Positions 30,244 to 44,700 of a stretch of 64,000 nucleotides of DNA are shown here, one piece after another (within the stretch, counting starts at the first letter, position 1; every line of letters starts with the position of its first letter). Position numbers and translations under genes: made by a program. Origin of the DNA: Blastobasis lacticolella (taxonomy: Eukaryota; Arthropoda; Insecta; Lepidoptera; Blastobasidae); contig LR990060.1 in NCBI GenBank assembly GCA_905147135.1, forward strand, positions 11,052,001 to 11,116,000, in the 5' to 3' direction. The notes under the pieces were generated by a model. The model saw only the letters and a program-made list of their open reading frames with translations, searched no databases and was not told the DNA's origin.

Positions 30244-30500
30244 GACGACCTGAGTGGTTCAATTGTCAACATGCCGGTCTGCCACTCAAGAGGTCCCGGG
30301 TTCGATTCCCGGCCGGGCAGAAATTGAAATAATGAATTTTAATTTCTGTTACGGGTCTGGGTGTTCTATGTATAATAAGTATGTATTTAAAAGTATTTAG
30401 GTAGTATATCAGTTATCTAGCACCCATAGCACAAGCTTTGCTTAGTTTGGGGCTAGATGGCGCTGTGTGAATCTGTCCACGAATATTTATTTATTTTATT
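30244..30500 (+). repeat. tRNA-headed SINE, family S2, full copy
   Basis: Head GACGACCTGAGTGGTTCAA with B box GGTTCGATTCC. The body ends 'ggggctagatggcgctgtgtgaat'. Other copies: 37430, 39785, 40090 (partial), 43366, 53727. Confidence 0.8.
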
Positions 30501-30626
30501 ACCAAAAGTTGGTTTGTTGTACACAAGATAAAACATACACGTTACTTTACAGAAATACATGTCAACAGCTAGGCAGTTCTATTACTCTTGGTGTATGAAA
30601 TCAAAACCTTGTAAAAATAATTATCT

Positions 30627-30755
30627 AGGCGTTAATGTCCCGGTTGTTTTAGCGCACGAGAGCCTATTCACCTTGACCATGATCCAGGATTTGGCAGATC
30701 ATGTAATTACATCGGAGCGACTGCCATCTGACCTCCGTGACCCTGTCATCAGGAA
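30627..30755 (-). repeat. SINE S1 partial copy
   Basis: Body only; the tRNA-like head is missing. Confidence 0.65.
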
Positions 30756-31046
30756 AGAAGTGCCCCTCGGGAACTACTACCAGAATCTGATGCCAGAGCC
30801 AATAGCTCGCGATGTAAGAATGCTGAAGACCGGGACAAGTGGAAGACGAAGACCTGTGATCACTTACCATCAGGTGATCTGCGGGGCTATTGGCTAACTC
30901 AGTTGACAACTGTATATGACACTAGATAATTCTACACCACGTCATCTACGTTGAAAACTGCCAATAGCGTCTACCAAATTAGAGTCGTGTCAGATTTTTT
31001 TATGTCAAATTCAGTTGTCCACCGAGATAGCCGATAGGCCCTCTGA

Positions 31047-31233
31047 GGGCCTAGTGTGAGTTCCGCTTCGATTTTACTTTACTATCGCGTTTGCGTTTAC
31101 GTGAAATTTAGTATGAAAAAATATATAGCGCCGCCTAGTGGTACGTAAATGAAGTTTTTTTCTTGATACTAATTTCGACGTAAACGCAAACGCGATAGTT
31201 AAGTAAAATCGAAGCGGAACTCACACTAGGCCC
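31047..31233. mobile_element. Foldback MITE, about 54-bp inverted ends
   Basis: Arms GGCCTAGTGTGAGTTCCGCT... pair over about 54 bases with one mismatch, leaving a loop of about 75 bp. No ORF. Confidence 0.8.
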
Positions 31234-31432
31234 TCTGGTTGCTTGTTTGCCTCCATTTATTAATCCACAACGGAAAAAGGGGTGTTATAATAACCTGTCT
31301 GTGGCATCGTAGCTCACGAACGGATGGACCGATTTGGATGCGGTTTCCTCTATTTTAAAGCCAGTTTAATCGAGATGGTTCTTAGCTTGTATTATTAAAA
31401 TCGGTTCTGTAGTTTAAATCATATTTGAGTAT

Positions 31433-31596
31433 AAGGCCGGCCGCATACATTCGTTTTCCGGGTCATGTTACCGAATTTAAATTTTGAATTCGACCAATCA
31501 GAAGCCAGCGTGAAGTGTCGTGGATTCTGATTGGTCGACTTTGATATTCGCATTCGGAAACCTAATCAGGAAAACGAATGTATGCGGCCAGCCTAA
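31433..31596. mobile_element. Foldback MITE with inner second inverted repeat
   Basis: Ends GCCGCATACATTCGTTTTCC and inverse at 31440 and 31588. A second inner pair (ATTCGACCAATCAGAA/TTCTGATTGGTCGA) gives nested hairpins. Confidence 0.7.
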
Positions 31597-33889
31597 GTGT
31601 ACTGTATGTATGCGAAGCACCCGCCACCGGCGGGTGTGTTTAGTAATAAACTAGCAGTGTCAATAGAAGGTTGTTTTATTGAGCTCCCGATATATCAATA
31701 ATTAAACTTGTTCGGGGTTTACCCGACTTTTTCTGTCGATTATAACGTTCCAGACCCGTTCCCGCGGGAACAACTTTGAACTTCAGAATAAATCGTAGCC
31801 TATGTGCTAATCTGGGCGAAATTTCATCAAAATCCGTTTAGAAGTTTTCGCGTAAAGTTGTAACAAACATCCAATCCATCCATCCTTACAAACTTTGCAT
31901 TTTATAATAAAAAAGAGCTTGAAAGCAGACCCTGGCGGAAGTCTAGCATTAACCCAACGCTTTTTTTTTACCACTAACTTGGCTAACTAGCTACATCCCG
32001 CCTGATGATGATGACGAATGAGGGAAGTGATGACTAAAGTTTCATTTAGGTGGTGGTTTCCGAAGGTGAAAACCTAAAAAATAAAACCACAAACCATACA
32101 CTTGTACTTGTGTTTATTAAAAACTGGAAAATACCTATGTAGTTCTACTTCCAATGGTTACAATATTTAATATTGCACAAAGATGATGGCAATGACCTTA
32201 CGGTTGATCGATCAGTTTCTATAAAATAATCAAGCTTCATGTGCAGTAAGTATGTATAACTATATGATGTAGGGATTATAAAATTACTGGGCAGCAGAGA
32301 ATGCCAAAATCATTTTCTATAAACTTAGTTAAGGTACAGTAAAAAATTTTAAATTGACTTAGCTCAGGGATGCACAAACTTGTACCTTTTTAAATACATA
32401 TAAATTCAGTTCTGACCAAGTTTTGTCTAGGCAAACATATCATATTATTGGCCTATGGCAAATAAAAACCTTTCATTTGACATTTAACTCAATTAAATAA
32501 CAGATGAGGGTAGATTGTCTCCATGGCAACCCCATAGAAGGACCAGGGTGAGAGTAGGCAACCCATATACTTAATTGAGTAATATTTTTTAATGCACGAT
32601 TTTTTTAAATGACAGAAGGGAAGATGGACGGATCTCATACAATTAAGAGTTGTTTCTAACTTTAGATCATGTTATTCTCTGCAACCCAGCCCGTTGAGTT
32701 TAGTAAAAAGCGTGTAAAAATACAATATGCATCCTTAAAAATAAAAACAGTTACATCTTATCTAATCTCACTTTGAAAGTGCAAGCTATCCTTACAAGTT
32801 AGTTTTAGCAGTCTTTCGATACGATGATTCGATTGATCATATTGCTCGTGGCGATATCCCATTTGGGCGCTTCCCTTTGGGACAGGCCTCGTGTCCATTC
32901 CTCAAAGTTTAAACCTTTACTTAATATCTATGTGTGTACGAAATGAAATGATTAATCCGTTTATTTTTCACATCTTGTAAAATACTGTATTTATACTTTG
33001 ACTCTTTGCTTGAGTCAGTAAATATTAGTTTTTGCGATTTCAGATGGCGCTACTGAGAGTTGAGACATGACTTAGAAAAATTTTCTGTAGATAATCATAG
33101 AGATCATGAAAGGATGTCTCAAGTGAGTTCTAACTTCAAAATAAAGCCCTGTTATTGGTTGGATTATGTCCAAAATCTTTGGATAGAATCAAATATAGAA
33201 TCAATTTGTCTTTTAACAGCAGTCGCTTCCAAAATAAAATTTAAAAAAGATAAAGACAATGTCGGAGTCAAAGAAATTGGACATAGAGGCATAGAAGGAG
33301 GCTACTCACAGCTGAAGCCACAATCAATATTCTGTTTCCTTTTTTAATGGTGCATATAATGTGTCCAAAAGAGACGGATATAAGTTGTAAAATACCCCTC
33401 CAAAACCACTGCTATTGTCAAATTTGGCCAACCAAGGCCTCGGTCACATGTTCTAGCTTTTTGTATAACATTGAGTCATTTGTATAGAGTGTACATTCTC
33501 TATCGGTCGAGGCTCCATCTATGCCCTATGTCCAATATCTTAGGGATAGAATAGAACCGTCATTTTACAGCAGTTGTTTCTGTCTCACTAACGCCATCTG
33601 TTGGATTTTGAAATATTACGGGTTTGACTATGATTACTGAAATCTATTTTTATTTAACGCTATTTAGGTATTTTTATAATATAGATATAATTTTAGATTC
33701 ACATAATAAATATTATTTTTCCAAAAAGGTACAGTCTAGTAACACAGCATTTTACATGAAGTGAAGAAACATACATACATTTATGATGCGTTAAATTATT
33801 TGTGCTCATAGCAGAGTATAATTTCTTACTGAACTAAAAATTGGAGCTGTAGTACGAGTTTTTAGTACATTCGCACTCCTAATACGCAA
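31597..33889. other. Intergenic repeat debris
   Basis: 31620-31925 resembles the 3' part of lepidopteran LINE/Helitron repeats (ccaccggcgggtgtgt, aaaatccgtttagaag). The rest is AT-rich with no gene I would support. A 95-codon frame at 33060-33347 has no recognisable feature. Confidence 0.4.
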
Positions 33890-34022
33890 TGACATCTTGG
33901 CTTTAATGTCCCAGTTGTGCTCTCTTGACCATGATCCAGGATTTGGCAGATCAGGTAATTACAGAGAGACTGTCAATCGTGACCCATTAACATGGGAATC
34001 TGACCAGATTGGATCATGGTTA
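33890..34022 (-). repeat. SINE S1 partial copy
   Basis: Body segment matching 23570-23740 with a small internal deletion. Confidence 0.65.
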
Positions 34023-34969
34023 ATACGCAATGTTATATTACATAAATGTAATATGTTTACAGCGGTTAAAATAGTACAGTGCCTTTACATTTGATAGCGG
34101 AAGATATAGGTAGCTGTTTCTTACACATACCTATTATTATACTATAAAAGCGTATACCCGTATAAGCCTCGATTAAACTCGCACTCAGCTTACAGAGCGT
34201 AAAATAACGTCCATACATCATCATCACAAAATCTTCGAAGACAAAAGTATTAAAAACGTTGTATGGAAAATCGGGAAGATAAATTTTGGCACTACCTAAA
34301 GTTATTCAAAAATATCAAACTATTAAAAGAAACAATCAATTACAAACGCAAGAAAGGGATGATCAAATCATCGATTTTCCATTCAAAATAGTTTGTATCA
34401 CCTCCCTTGCTCAGAAATAATATCAAAATTGGCAAGTATATCAAAAATAAGAAAAATAATAATAGTAACATATAACAATATACTTAAAACATAGTACAAT
34501 ACTTAGAAAACGGAATTATACTTAACATAAAAGAGATTTTCGACTTTGGCTTTGTTTTGATCAAAGTCTTGGAACACTTAAACCTAAACAAAATTAATTG
34601 AGAACATAATTGAATAGAATCACATCATGCAAAATCAACTGGAGAATTAAAAACCTACATTAGAAGTTATTGATTCATTTGCAACTTTCTCTTAAAACTA
34701 CTTTGACAATTACAGGTTTAACACTGCCTTTAGGCGCAGTATGTTCAAGTTGCAAAATGTACATAAGGTGGCTCTGCAACAGAGCATGACACAGACATTT
34801 TAGCGACTTTGACATTTTGCAACTTAGACATTCTGCACCTAAACAGTTCAACATTTACGGTTCACAATAAAATAGTAATCAAATGGACTGATGCTTATTC
34901 GCCTAATTTCAACCCCTATAGAGGCTAAAGACTAAATCCCTCCCTAAAGCAAAATCAAACTTCAAAAGT
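34023..34969. other. Probable 3' UTR of the coiled-coil gene and AT-rich DNA
   Basis: Lies downstream of the minus-strand stop at 34970. No ORF of note. Confidence 0.4.
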
Positions 34970-35737
34970 TCAATCATCACTTTTAGCGACCATATTGTCC
35001 AATTTTAACTGTTCTAGTTGCAATTGTCGTCTTATAGAACCCAATTGCGTCAATATACTGACATTTTTACCCTCATTATTAGGCAGAGATTTTAATATAT
35101 TCTTCTGTACCGCTGGCACTTTCCACTTATCCTCAACTAGCTTCATACCATCGCTTACTATCTCTGTATCTTCCTCAATAATTTGAGGCTTGGGCGTATG
35201 TCGTAAGACTGGGATAGGCGTTTCATCGTTCACTATATCTGGTAAATCTTTTCTCAAAAAGGACGGCTCATATCTAGGCTTATCTAATCTATCTTTAGGA
35301 CGATCGTGTATTAAGGCCTCGACGACTCTTTCACAGCCATTTTTTCTTTCACCTTTGTCTATATCGAGTCTGCCGTTAGAACTTACGCTTTCTAACCTAT
35401 TCGACATTAGACTCTCTTTGCTTGGATTAAGGTTCTTTCTCAGATAGCTGTCGACATCGTAGTTCGGAGAGAATATAGAGTTGTCCGGTATGTTTGTTGA
35501 GAATGGCAGTCTGTTCTCTTTGCTTAGTTTGTCTGTTCTATAGTCTTTGGTTGATGTTGGTTTTCTAGGGTATATGTCGGAGTAGGAAGGCTGGTAGCGT
35601 GATGGGTCAGTTTTGGCGTTTCTGCTTGCTATGGAGTGTGGTTGCGTCTTAGCTCGGAACAGGGTTTTTTCCTCGTCGTAGATTTCCTTCTGCAACGCCG
35701 TGCGTTTCTTTTCGTAATCCGTTGCGTTTTCTTTCAT
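34970..35737 (-). CDS. Coiled-coil gene, last coding exon
   Basis: 255 codons plus stop. The acceptor TTTCTAG sits directly before the ATG codon, so that Met is internal. Starts KENATDYEKKRTALQKEI, then disordered. Confidence 0.7.
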   Translation of the reverse strand: MKENATDYEKKRTALQKEIYDEEKTLFRAKTQPHSIASRNAKTDPSRYQPSYSDIYPRKPTSTKDYRTDKLSKENRLPFSTNIPDNSIFSPNYDVDSYLRKNLNPSKESLMSNRLESVSSNGRLDIDKGERKNGCERVVEALIHDRPKDRLDKPRYEPSFLRKDLPDIVNDETPIPVLRHTPKPQIIEEDTEIVSDGMKLVEDKWKVPAVQKNILKSLPNNEGKNVSILTQLGSIRRQLQLEQLKLDNMVAKSDD

Positions 35738-38700
35738 CTAGAAATGGATTGAAATTATATTAGTTAGGGAGCAGATTGTTGTGAAATGAGTGTGTTTGAT
35801 ATATAAAGACTGAATGTGTCCATGGTCAAATCTGTAGCCGTATTCACAATGGCTCGGAAATCGGATTCGGATACGGAATCGACAAAGCACCCTGCAAAAG
35901 TTAGGAAAATGTGGTTTCAGTTAATTTTGATGAAATTTTCATATGTTATAGAGAGTAGAGTTTCCGTGGAATCTATCGGGATTCTGAATAACAGTTTTCG
36001 AATCGATCGACACGGATTCGCCGCTCACGATTTCGTGTCGAATCGTTCGGAAACGGTTCCGAATCATTGTGAATACGGCTACTGGTCTGGTAGCAGGGTC
36101 ACGGAGGTCAGATGGCAGTCGCTTCACTGTAATTACCTGATCTGCCAAATCCTGGATCATGGTCAAGGCGGACCCCGGGCCCTTGTGTGCGAGAGCACAA
36201 ACGCCCACAAACGCCAAGATGATGATTATGATATATAAAAACTCGACTGAGAAATCACTTTATCACCAAGGTTGAAGACGAGTTGCACATCGTACAGCAA
36301 CAAGGATGATTTTCCTTTGCAATTATTTTATTAAATATTCTGACAGGCAACAGTCTCAGTCTTAGCGATATTTTGGTGACACGGGAAAGCAGAAAACAGA
36401 AGGTACAGAAAGGTAGAGCAGACCAGCCGAGCGAAGTCGGGGCGTGCGTAATACCTACAGGGTAATTTAAAATCAAGCTTGATACCAAAGGCTATGCATG
36501 TGCTCGTGAGAACAAACAACTTTCAGTATAGCCCCAACACTGAATCGCGAAAAAAATCTGCTGTTTCATAAATTTCTATTAAACACCTAATTTTTTTCGT
36601 GATTTCAGAGTTGGTGCCATAGTACAAGTTGTTTGTTATCACCCTTATGTATGGAAGTGTTAATACCTGTGTGTGTATGCCTCTCTGTCTTCGAGTCTCA
36701 TTGTCCTGCGCGGCTCGCAGCATTCTCAACTGTTCTTCTAAACGACGCATCTCCGCTTGCTCTAGCATTCTGGAACCATTGGTATTAGCATATTAGTTTC
36801 ATACTATTCAGATGGCAAACGAGATCCTGCCTGATGGTAAGCAGTTACCACAGCCCAGGTACCAGTACCAGTTTTACCCAGTACCAGTTTTCGGTTCTAA
36901 ATAAATCTTTAAACTTATGGACGTTTGCAATGCAATGAGAACCGATGACTTTTTATTTGATGTTAATAATGTCTATAGGCAGCGGTGACCACTTCCCGTC
37001 AGGTGGCTTGCTTGTTTGTGTCTGATCTGCCTACCGTATTATATTAAAGAAATATATTAATCTGGCTTCTAAATGAAAGAAGCCGCATCTAAATAGATCC
37101 AGCTGGAGGGTATGACTCAGGTGGTAGGACTCTGTGAAGCCTGTGGAGAGTGGATGAGTACCACCTTATCTATTTCTGCCGCCAAGTTGTGTTCCGGTTT
37201 GAAGGATAAGGTAGCCAGCGCAATTAGACAGACATAGACGTATCTTTATTTGGTCCAATAACACATTCAAAAAACTTACAGAATAAGTACATAATAAGGA
37301 AGCAGGGCGATGCGTCGTCGGATCAAATTGGACCAGCCTCAGCTTAATCAGAGTCAAATCAGTTTTCAGAGTGACTCATAATAGAGCTTTTTACAGGCAC
37401 GAGGCATTTCATCTTAGGCTTCACAGTAAATAATAAATAATCGTGGACAAATTCACACAGCGCCATCCAGCCCCAAACTAAGCAAAGCTTGTGCTATGGG
37501 TGCTCGATAACTGATATACTACTTAAATACTTTTAAATACATACTTATTATACATACTGTCCAGACCCGTAACAGAAATTAAAATACATCATTTCAATTT
37601 ATGCCCGGCCGGGAATCGAACCCGGGACCTCTTGCGTGGCAGACCGGCATGTCGACCGTTGAACCACTCAGGTCGTCAATGTAATGTACAGTGACAACGC
37701 ACCGGCGGTTCTGCATTTTTGTTGCCATCAACCTGTAGGATAGGTAGGTGGCGTGGGGGCCGAGTCGCTCTTTTCCCTCAAATATGGTTGAATTGGACGA
37801 TGGCTGGGCCCTGCGTTATACTCGTGAACGGGTGCTGCCTTGGTGGACTGGCTTACTCTTGCTGTAGTTTTAGGTGGCTTTTCTTAATTATACTAGACAT
37901 ACCTATATAATATAATATAGCGTTCCGGCTCTGCCTGGCATTGTCGAGCACGGTTCGGTCGTGGTTGGCGAGGGATACGTTTATCTACGGCCATAGGGCG
38001 GTCAGCGTGTCACTGTGTGTTTCCTTCCTACTTTCCTACCCCCCTCCTTTTTGACGATTGAAAGAGATATTTAATGTCCTAATCAATGAAGAAATTTTGA
38101 ATTTTGATTAGTAGATGTTATGGGTGACAGTTACCATTTACCATCAGGTAGGTTGTTTGCTCATTTGTCGCTGAGAAGCAAAAAAAAAATTAGGGCAACA
38201 CAGCACTCACTTCTCCCTTGTCTTCCGTTCCTCCCGGATCCTCTGCTGTTCCAAGATCTGATTCTTCAGCTCCTGTTGATAGAACTGCCTGCGGACAGCC
38301 GCCTCCTGGGAATTTATCATTATGGAAGTTATTGTCCGGATTTAAAGGATAAGGATTTCAATTATATTAAAGATTAAGATATCATTTTGGCCCTAAAAGC
38401 GGACAGTCATCATGATCATCATCTTCATATCATTTCTATTATTACAGATTTCGACGTCATAGTAAAATGTTTGTTAATTCTATCGAACGATTCGGATGTG
38501 GAATGAACCCCAGCCACAGTGTTTCCTTTGGACTATGGCATGGGATCGTTCGAGAGGTATATTAGAGGTCTCTTCAGAGGCGGGCAACGCATTGGGGACT
38601 CCCCTGGTGTTGCTGATGTCCATAGGCGGCGGTGACCACGCACCATCAGGTGGTCCGCATGCCTGTTTGTCTGCCGGATAACATAAAAAAAAAAATATTT

Positions 38701-41700
38701 TTTTCTGAAATTCCTAGATTCTTTCCTGCGGTCGTCGGTCCACCTTGCCTAGGGAGGCCTACCCACGCTTCGTCTTCGGGTACGTGGTCGTCACTCGAGA
38801 ACTTTACTGCCCCATCGGTCATCTTTTCTGCGAGCTATGTGCCCCAGGATGCGGTAGGCACAGGACCAGCCTTTGTGGAGATCTCTGGGGGAGGCCTATG
38901 CCCAGCAGTGGGCGTCTTTCGGCTGATATGATGATGACGATTCCCAGATTTTTGGTCCAAAAATGTATATATATATTTTTTTTTTATGTTATCCGGCAGA
39001 CAAACAGGCATGCGGGCCACCTGATGGAAAGTGGTCACCGCCGCCTATGGACATCAGCAACACCAGTAATGAAACGTATGAAACGTGAATTTCAGTATTT
39101 ATTTATTTTGTAGTCTAATGGTATGTGGGACATCAGACCCCTTTTTACGAGTGGATTATGGATAAATATTTTAGAATACTGATATTGGTATACATTAGTT
39201 GAATGCCAACCGCTCTTACGGCGAGGGAAAACATCGTGATGAAACCTGAACATTCAGGCGACTGAATGTGTAACCATGATCCAATCTGGTCAGGTTCCCC
39301 TGTTAGCAGGGTCACGGAGGTCAGATGGCAGTCGCTCCACTGTAATTATCTGACCTGCCAAATCCTGGATCATGGTCAAAGCAGACCCCGGGTCCTCGTG
39401 CGCTAAAGCACAACCGGGACATTACCGCCGAGATGATTATTTTTTAAATTTTCATTACGGTACAGATTTGACGTCATTGTAAACATTTTAAGTTTATTAA
39501 CACTATCGGAAGATAATCTTTTTCTGGCTCTTGGAATATCATTTTGGATTGTTATATTGCTGGTCCAAAAATGTTTGAAACGTGAATGATGTCTTTCGCA
39601 TGGATTAGAGATATATTTTTTCAATACTGATACATGTGTCCCATACCTTCTCCGCTTCCTGATTCCGTATCATAATGGCGTCCGAATCCAGTATGGAAGG
39701 TAGGTAGGTGTGACGAAGCGAAGAGAGAAGCTTGGTACGGGCCGCCGCCGCTGGGCGTTCTGGGGATATAGGTTTTAGGGTTAAAATAAATAAATAAATA
39801 ATAAATAATCGTGGACAAATTCACACAGCGCCATCTAGCCCCAAACTAGGCAAAGCTTGTGCTATGGGTCCTAGCTAACTGGTATACTACATATATACTT
39901 TTTTTAAATACATACTTATTATACATAGAACACCCAGAGCCGTAACAGAAATTAAAATTCATCATTTAAATTTCTGCCAGGCCGGGAAACGAACCCGGGA
40001 CCTCTCACGTGGCTGACTGGCATGTTGACCACTGAACCACTCAGGTCGTCAAATATGAGGGGTCGTAAAATGGTTATTCGCTACACATAAATTTATCAGT
40101 TATCTAACACCCATAACACAAGCTTTGCTTACTTTGGGGCCAGATGGCGCTGTGTGTGTGAATTGTCCAAGCATATTTATGTAAATATTATAATGGTGGC
40201 AAAAATGGTTCAATGTCAAATTCGTTAAGACGTTTTGTGAGTCGTGATAGACACTCACGTGGATGGTGGTGGGAGTGAGGGTAGGTAATCATCGAATCCG
40301 AAAGAGGGTAGACAAATAAATATGTCTGTCCTTCATAGCGACAAGTTTACCCGCCACGGTCGACACGCCAAGAACTAATTTTTAGTCCAATAAAGAGATA
40401 ATATATCTATCTATCAAACCTAACTGACAGAAAAAGTCAGATAACCCCTAATTAAATTAACACGTACTCGAATATTTTCTAAACTTTATAATTTCTAAAT
40501 TTAAATAAAATTCCGATTTTAATGATCAAGCTAAGAACCATCTCGATTTTAATTTAATATAAAGAAATAAAGGAAAAAAAAACGCATCCAAATCCGTCTA
40601 TCCGTTCGGGAGCTACGACGCCACAGACAGACACACAGATCGACAGATACACACTTCAAACTACCCTCTTTTATCGCCGGTGGCTAAAAAATTCCAATTA
40701 AAATTCATCACTTCATATTTTGTCTGTTTCTAAGTCTCCCTAGTCTATTTACTACATGCAGACACACAGATCGACAGATACACATCAAACTACCCTCTTT
40801 TATCGCCGGTGGCTAAAAATTTTAAATAAAAATTAATCACTTCATATTTTGTCTGTTTCTAAGTCTTCCTAGTCTATTTACCGCCACAGACAGGCACACA
40901 GATCGACAGATACACATGTCGAACATATCTCTTTTATCGCCGGTCGCTAAAAATTTCAAATTAAAATTCATCACTTTATATTTTGTTCATGTTTAAGTCT
41001 TCTTACCATCGATCTCGCCATAGCTCATCCGGCGGTGGGGTATCGGGTTCTGGTTCTGGTGGGACTGTTGGTGGGACTGCGGTGGAACCGGTGGGACCGA
41101 CCAATCAGCGGCCACGGTCCGGGGGGACAGCTCCCGTTCAGCCTCCACCACTCGTTTGAGTTTGAGGGGACAGGACGTCGATAGCTGTGGACAAAAAGAG
41201 AGTTAATACAATATTCTGATATTTCCTATTCTTTAACCGTACTCTTTCGGCCTCGCTAAAGTGATTTAAAACTTGTTGAATTTTTCAAGACGAAAATCAA
41301 AGTCGAACACCGTTCGACTTGAAGCGAGGGATTCAAAAATAGAGCATCTGAGGCGCATTTTTGAAACCGCTCGCATCCACGCGAGCGCTCGCGTGCTCTA
41401 CCTATCTCTTTCGAACTCGTGGTAAATTACTAGAGAAAGAAAAGAGACGTATCAGATGGCGAGCGCTTGCGTGGTTGTGAGCGGTTTAAAAAATAGGGAA
41501 AATCAACATCATGCATGCAAATGTTCAATATTTCATGCCGCAAATCAAAATTAAAAACCGTTCGAATCGAAATCTGGTGTGTAGAACAACATTCTAAAAT
41601 TCGACTAACCGCATACAGTTCCGCTTCGTCTGTCTGTACCGCCACAGACAAGGGACTGACGCTGGCCTGCACGCCCGTGTCCACTCTGCTGAAAAACAAA

Positions 41701-44700
41701 TAGACATTTTCAAATGGAATTCATATTTTTTTTTATTCTACGCAGTGACAAACGAGCAGACAGCCCACCTGATGGTAAGCGGTAACTGTCGCCCATAACA
41801 TCTACGATTCATGCGTTTAGGTTGCAGGTAACTAAAATGCAGAACGGCAGGTGCGTTGTCACTGTGAGGACTAAGATGAAATGCCTCATGCCTGTAATTT
41901 CGCTGGCTACCTTATCCTTCAAACCGGAACACAACAATGCAAGCATTGTTGGTTGGCGGCAGAAATAGATAAGGCGGTGGTAGTCACCCAGGCCCGAGGA
42001 GTCCGGGCTTGAGAAAGTCCGATCACCTGCGGCCTTAGCCAAGAGGTTTCGTTAATTTACAATCGTTTGTGGTAGAAAAAATTTATGGGATTTTACATAA
42101 GCTCACGTTATCTGACATAAGCTGTTTGTGGTAGAAATTCTTGGTCCATAGACGATTCACGTACTTTCGGTTTACAAAGGAGGCGGATTGGCGGATGATC
42201 CTACACAATCAGAGTCAATGTAGATGTTGGTAGAAATAGTCGAACTTCGACCTGTCAATTTTCTACGCATCACGCAAGCGGAGCTGTCAAAGATGGCTAG
42301 ACCGGCTGGAGGTCTTAAAAGGCCACATTTGCGTTCCATTTTAGAGTACCACAAACTTATTTGATTCGGTGGCCATTACTGGAACGAAGTGACGTCATTT
42401 TTAATTGTCATGTCAATGTCAACAACAGTACTTTGCAGATAAGTTTGTGACAAATTCATATGAATCGCTATTATAAAACGCTAATGTGGCCTTTTTAGAC
42501 CCCATGATCATAACTCCAATAGAGGGCGCTGTCCAGGTAATACGTCAAACAGGTACAGTCTGTCTCCAACCAATTTTCAATTGATGTAAACAAACCAAAA
42601 CTTAAAAATAATAAGAAACAATTATTATAAAGCCGCCTTCGTTATTGTGCACCATCTATAATTAGTCAGTTAAAACTAGACATTTTGTGTGAATTCACAT
42701 CTGTTATTTTGTTTTGAGGGAATGATGGGAACCTACATTTTTCTGTGCGCTTATTGGATTGTTTCTATTGATGGAATATTGGTTTGAGACAGAATTTAAA
42801 CAGTTTGTGTGTTGTTTTTTATATAATTGAACTAGCCAGGCATTTGACCGCCATTTCACCTGGACCTAGGAACAGCCTATTCATTCTGGGCTTGAAGGCG
42901 TCTAGATTATAATGATCAAATGATTTTTCAGGAATGATAGAGCACGAAAGTTCTAGTATTCTAAGTTGTTGTGAATCGAGCGAAGTGGACTAGGAGGAGC
43001 AGGAAGGCGAACCCGGGGCACTCGGGAGCGAAACCGGGATTTAATGCCAGGATTATGTCACTCATCCACTATATAATTATTCAACGGTCAAGGGGCTTCC
43101 GTCCTGGGGGCTCAGGGGGCACTGATTCGCGGCGGGGGAGAGGTGAGATGATTCCGATTAGCGGAACATTCCATTCCTATACTATAACATAACCTAACCG
43201 GTGGTGGTAACGTGGTGTTATTGTGTGTAAATAAATGTTTTCTATTCTGTTCTATTATATTCTAACCGACGAAAAAACGTCTGTGTGCAGAAAAAGAATG
43301 CATACACTTCAATATTTCCTAAACAGATAATAACCATCTCGATTTAACTTTTACTATTTTTTTTTGACGACCTGAGTTGTTCAATGGTCAACATGCCGCC
43401 GGTCTGCCACGCAAGAGGTCCCGGGTTCGATTCCCGGCCGGGCAGAAATTGGGTCTGGGTGTTCTATGTATAATAAGTATGTATTTAAAAGTATTTAAGT
43501 AGTATATCAGTTATCTAGCACCCATAGTACAAGCTTTGCTAAGTTTGGGGCTAGATGGCGCTGTGTGAATTTGTCCACGAATATTTATTATTTTATATTT
43601 TAACTGGCTTTCAAACAAAGAAAACCGAATCGAAATCGATTCATATACAGATATAGATACACGTGTCAGACGACCATGACCGGTCGTGCGACCATGGTCG
43701 AGACCCCAAAACCCACCCGTCCCACGACCGTGGTCTCACGCCTTATAACACCCCTATTTTTTCGTCGGGGTTATTCATCATCTCTCATACCAAAAAACCG
43801 ATACTCACGTCCGAAACCCATTCTTAGCGACATCTACCGGCATATAGCAGACACTAGATCGCCGCTGCGGGCTCTCCTGCTCTAACCTCCGCACGCGTTG
43901 CCTCTCCAACTCTTCCTCTCTCTGTCTCTCCTTTTCCTCTCTCTCCAAACGCTCCCGCTCCGCTTGCTCCTTGGCCTCTTGTTTCTTTTTTGATTGCTGG
44001 GTATATAATAAATAATAATAATCGTCAACAATTCAACAATCATCGTAAACAACAATAAAATCTAAGTAATCTAATAAAAGTTAAATGAGTTTCGGGCAAC
44101 CCAGCCTATGACCAATACCGTTGAGCGATATCTTATTGGCAAGGATTTGTTATTTTCTACTACTTTTACTATTGCTACTTTAAATATTGTATGTCCGAAA
44201 TGATCAAACTGTTGAGACTCACAAATATAATCTGTAATACTTAAATGTACCTACACAGTTCAACAATAAAGTTATTCTATTCTATTCTATGGCAACAATT
44301 CTCGCCATAGTGAAAGTTGTAGAAAATAAGAAAAAAGTTATGGAGTTAAAGTTTCTCGTTTCATACATTTCTGCCGGTCCTCCTTTGACCTATTTCCCGG
44401 TTTCCGATTGAGCTGCAATTTTGCACACCCATGTAAGTTCGGTGACAATGCAATGTAATGATACCACCGAACTGATCTGATGATGAAGATGAAGGTGGCG
44501 ACAGGAACTCCTAAACTACGCATGGTAAACCTATCAACTTTGGGCTCGCTTGATGAAGTCTTGTCAAATACTTTGTGGAGATCTCTGGGGGAGGCCTATG
44601 CCCAGCAGTGGGCGTCTATCGGCTGATGTGATGATGATGATGATTAAGTTTTCTGTGGATAATCATCGTCGTCTTAGCTCTTATCCCGGCCTCTGCCAGG

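Noticed and set aside
33060..33347. 95-codon ORF
   Set aside because: No start context, domain, splice or repeat support; probably chance.
39621..39824. A 67-codon minus frame reading PSGGGPYQASLFASS
   Set aside because: Its phase does not join the neighbouring exons. The other frame of 39647-39759 joins both sides perfectly.
43366..43445. Possible tRNA gene
   Set aside because: Head of the S2 SINE, repeated with the same downstream body elsewhere.
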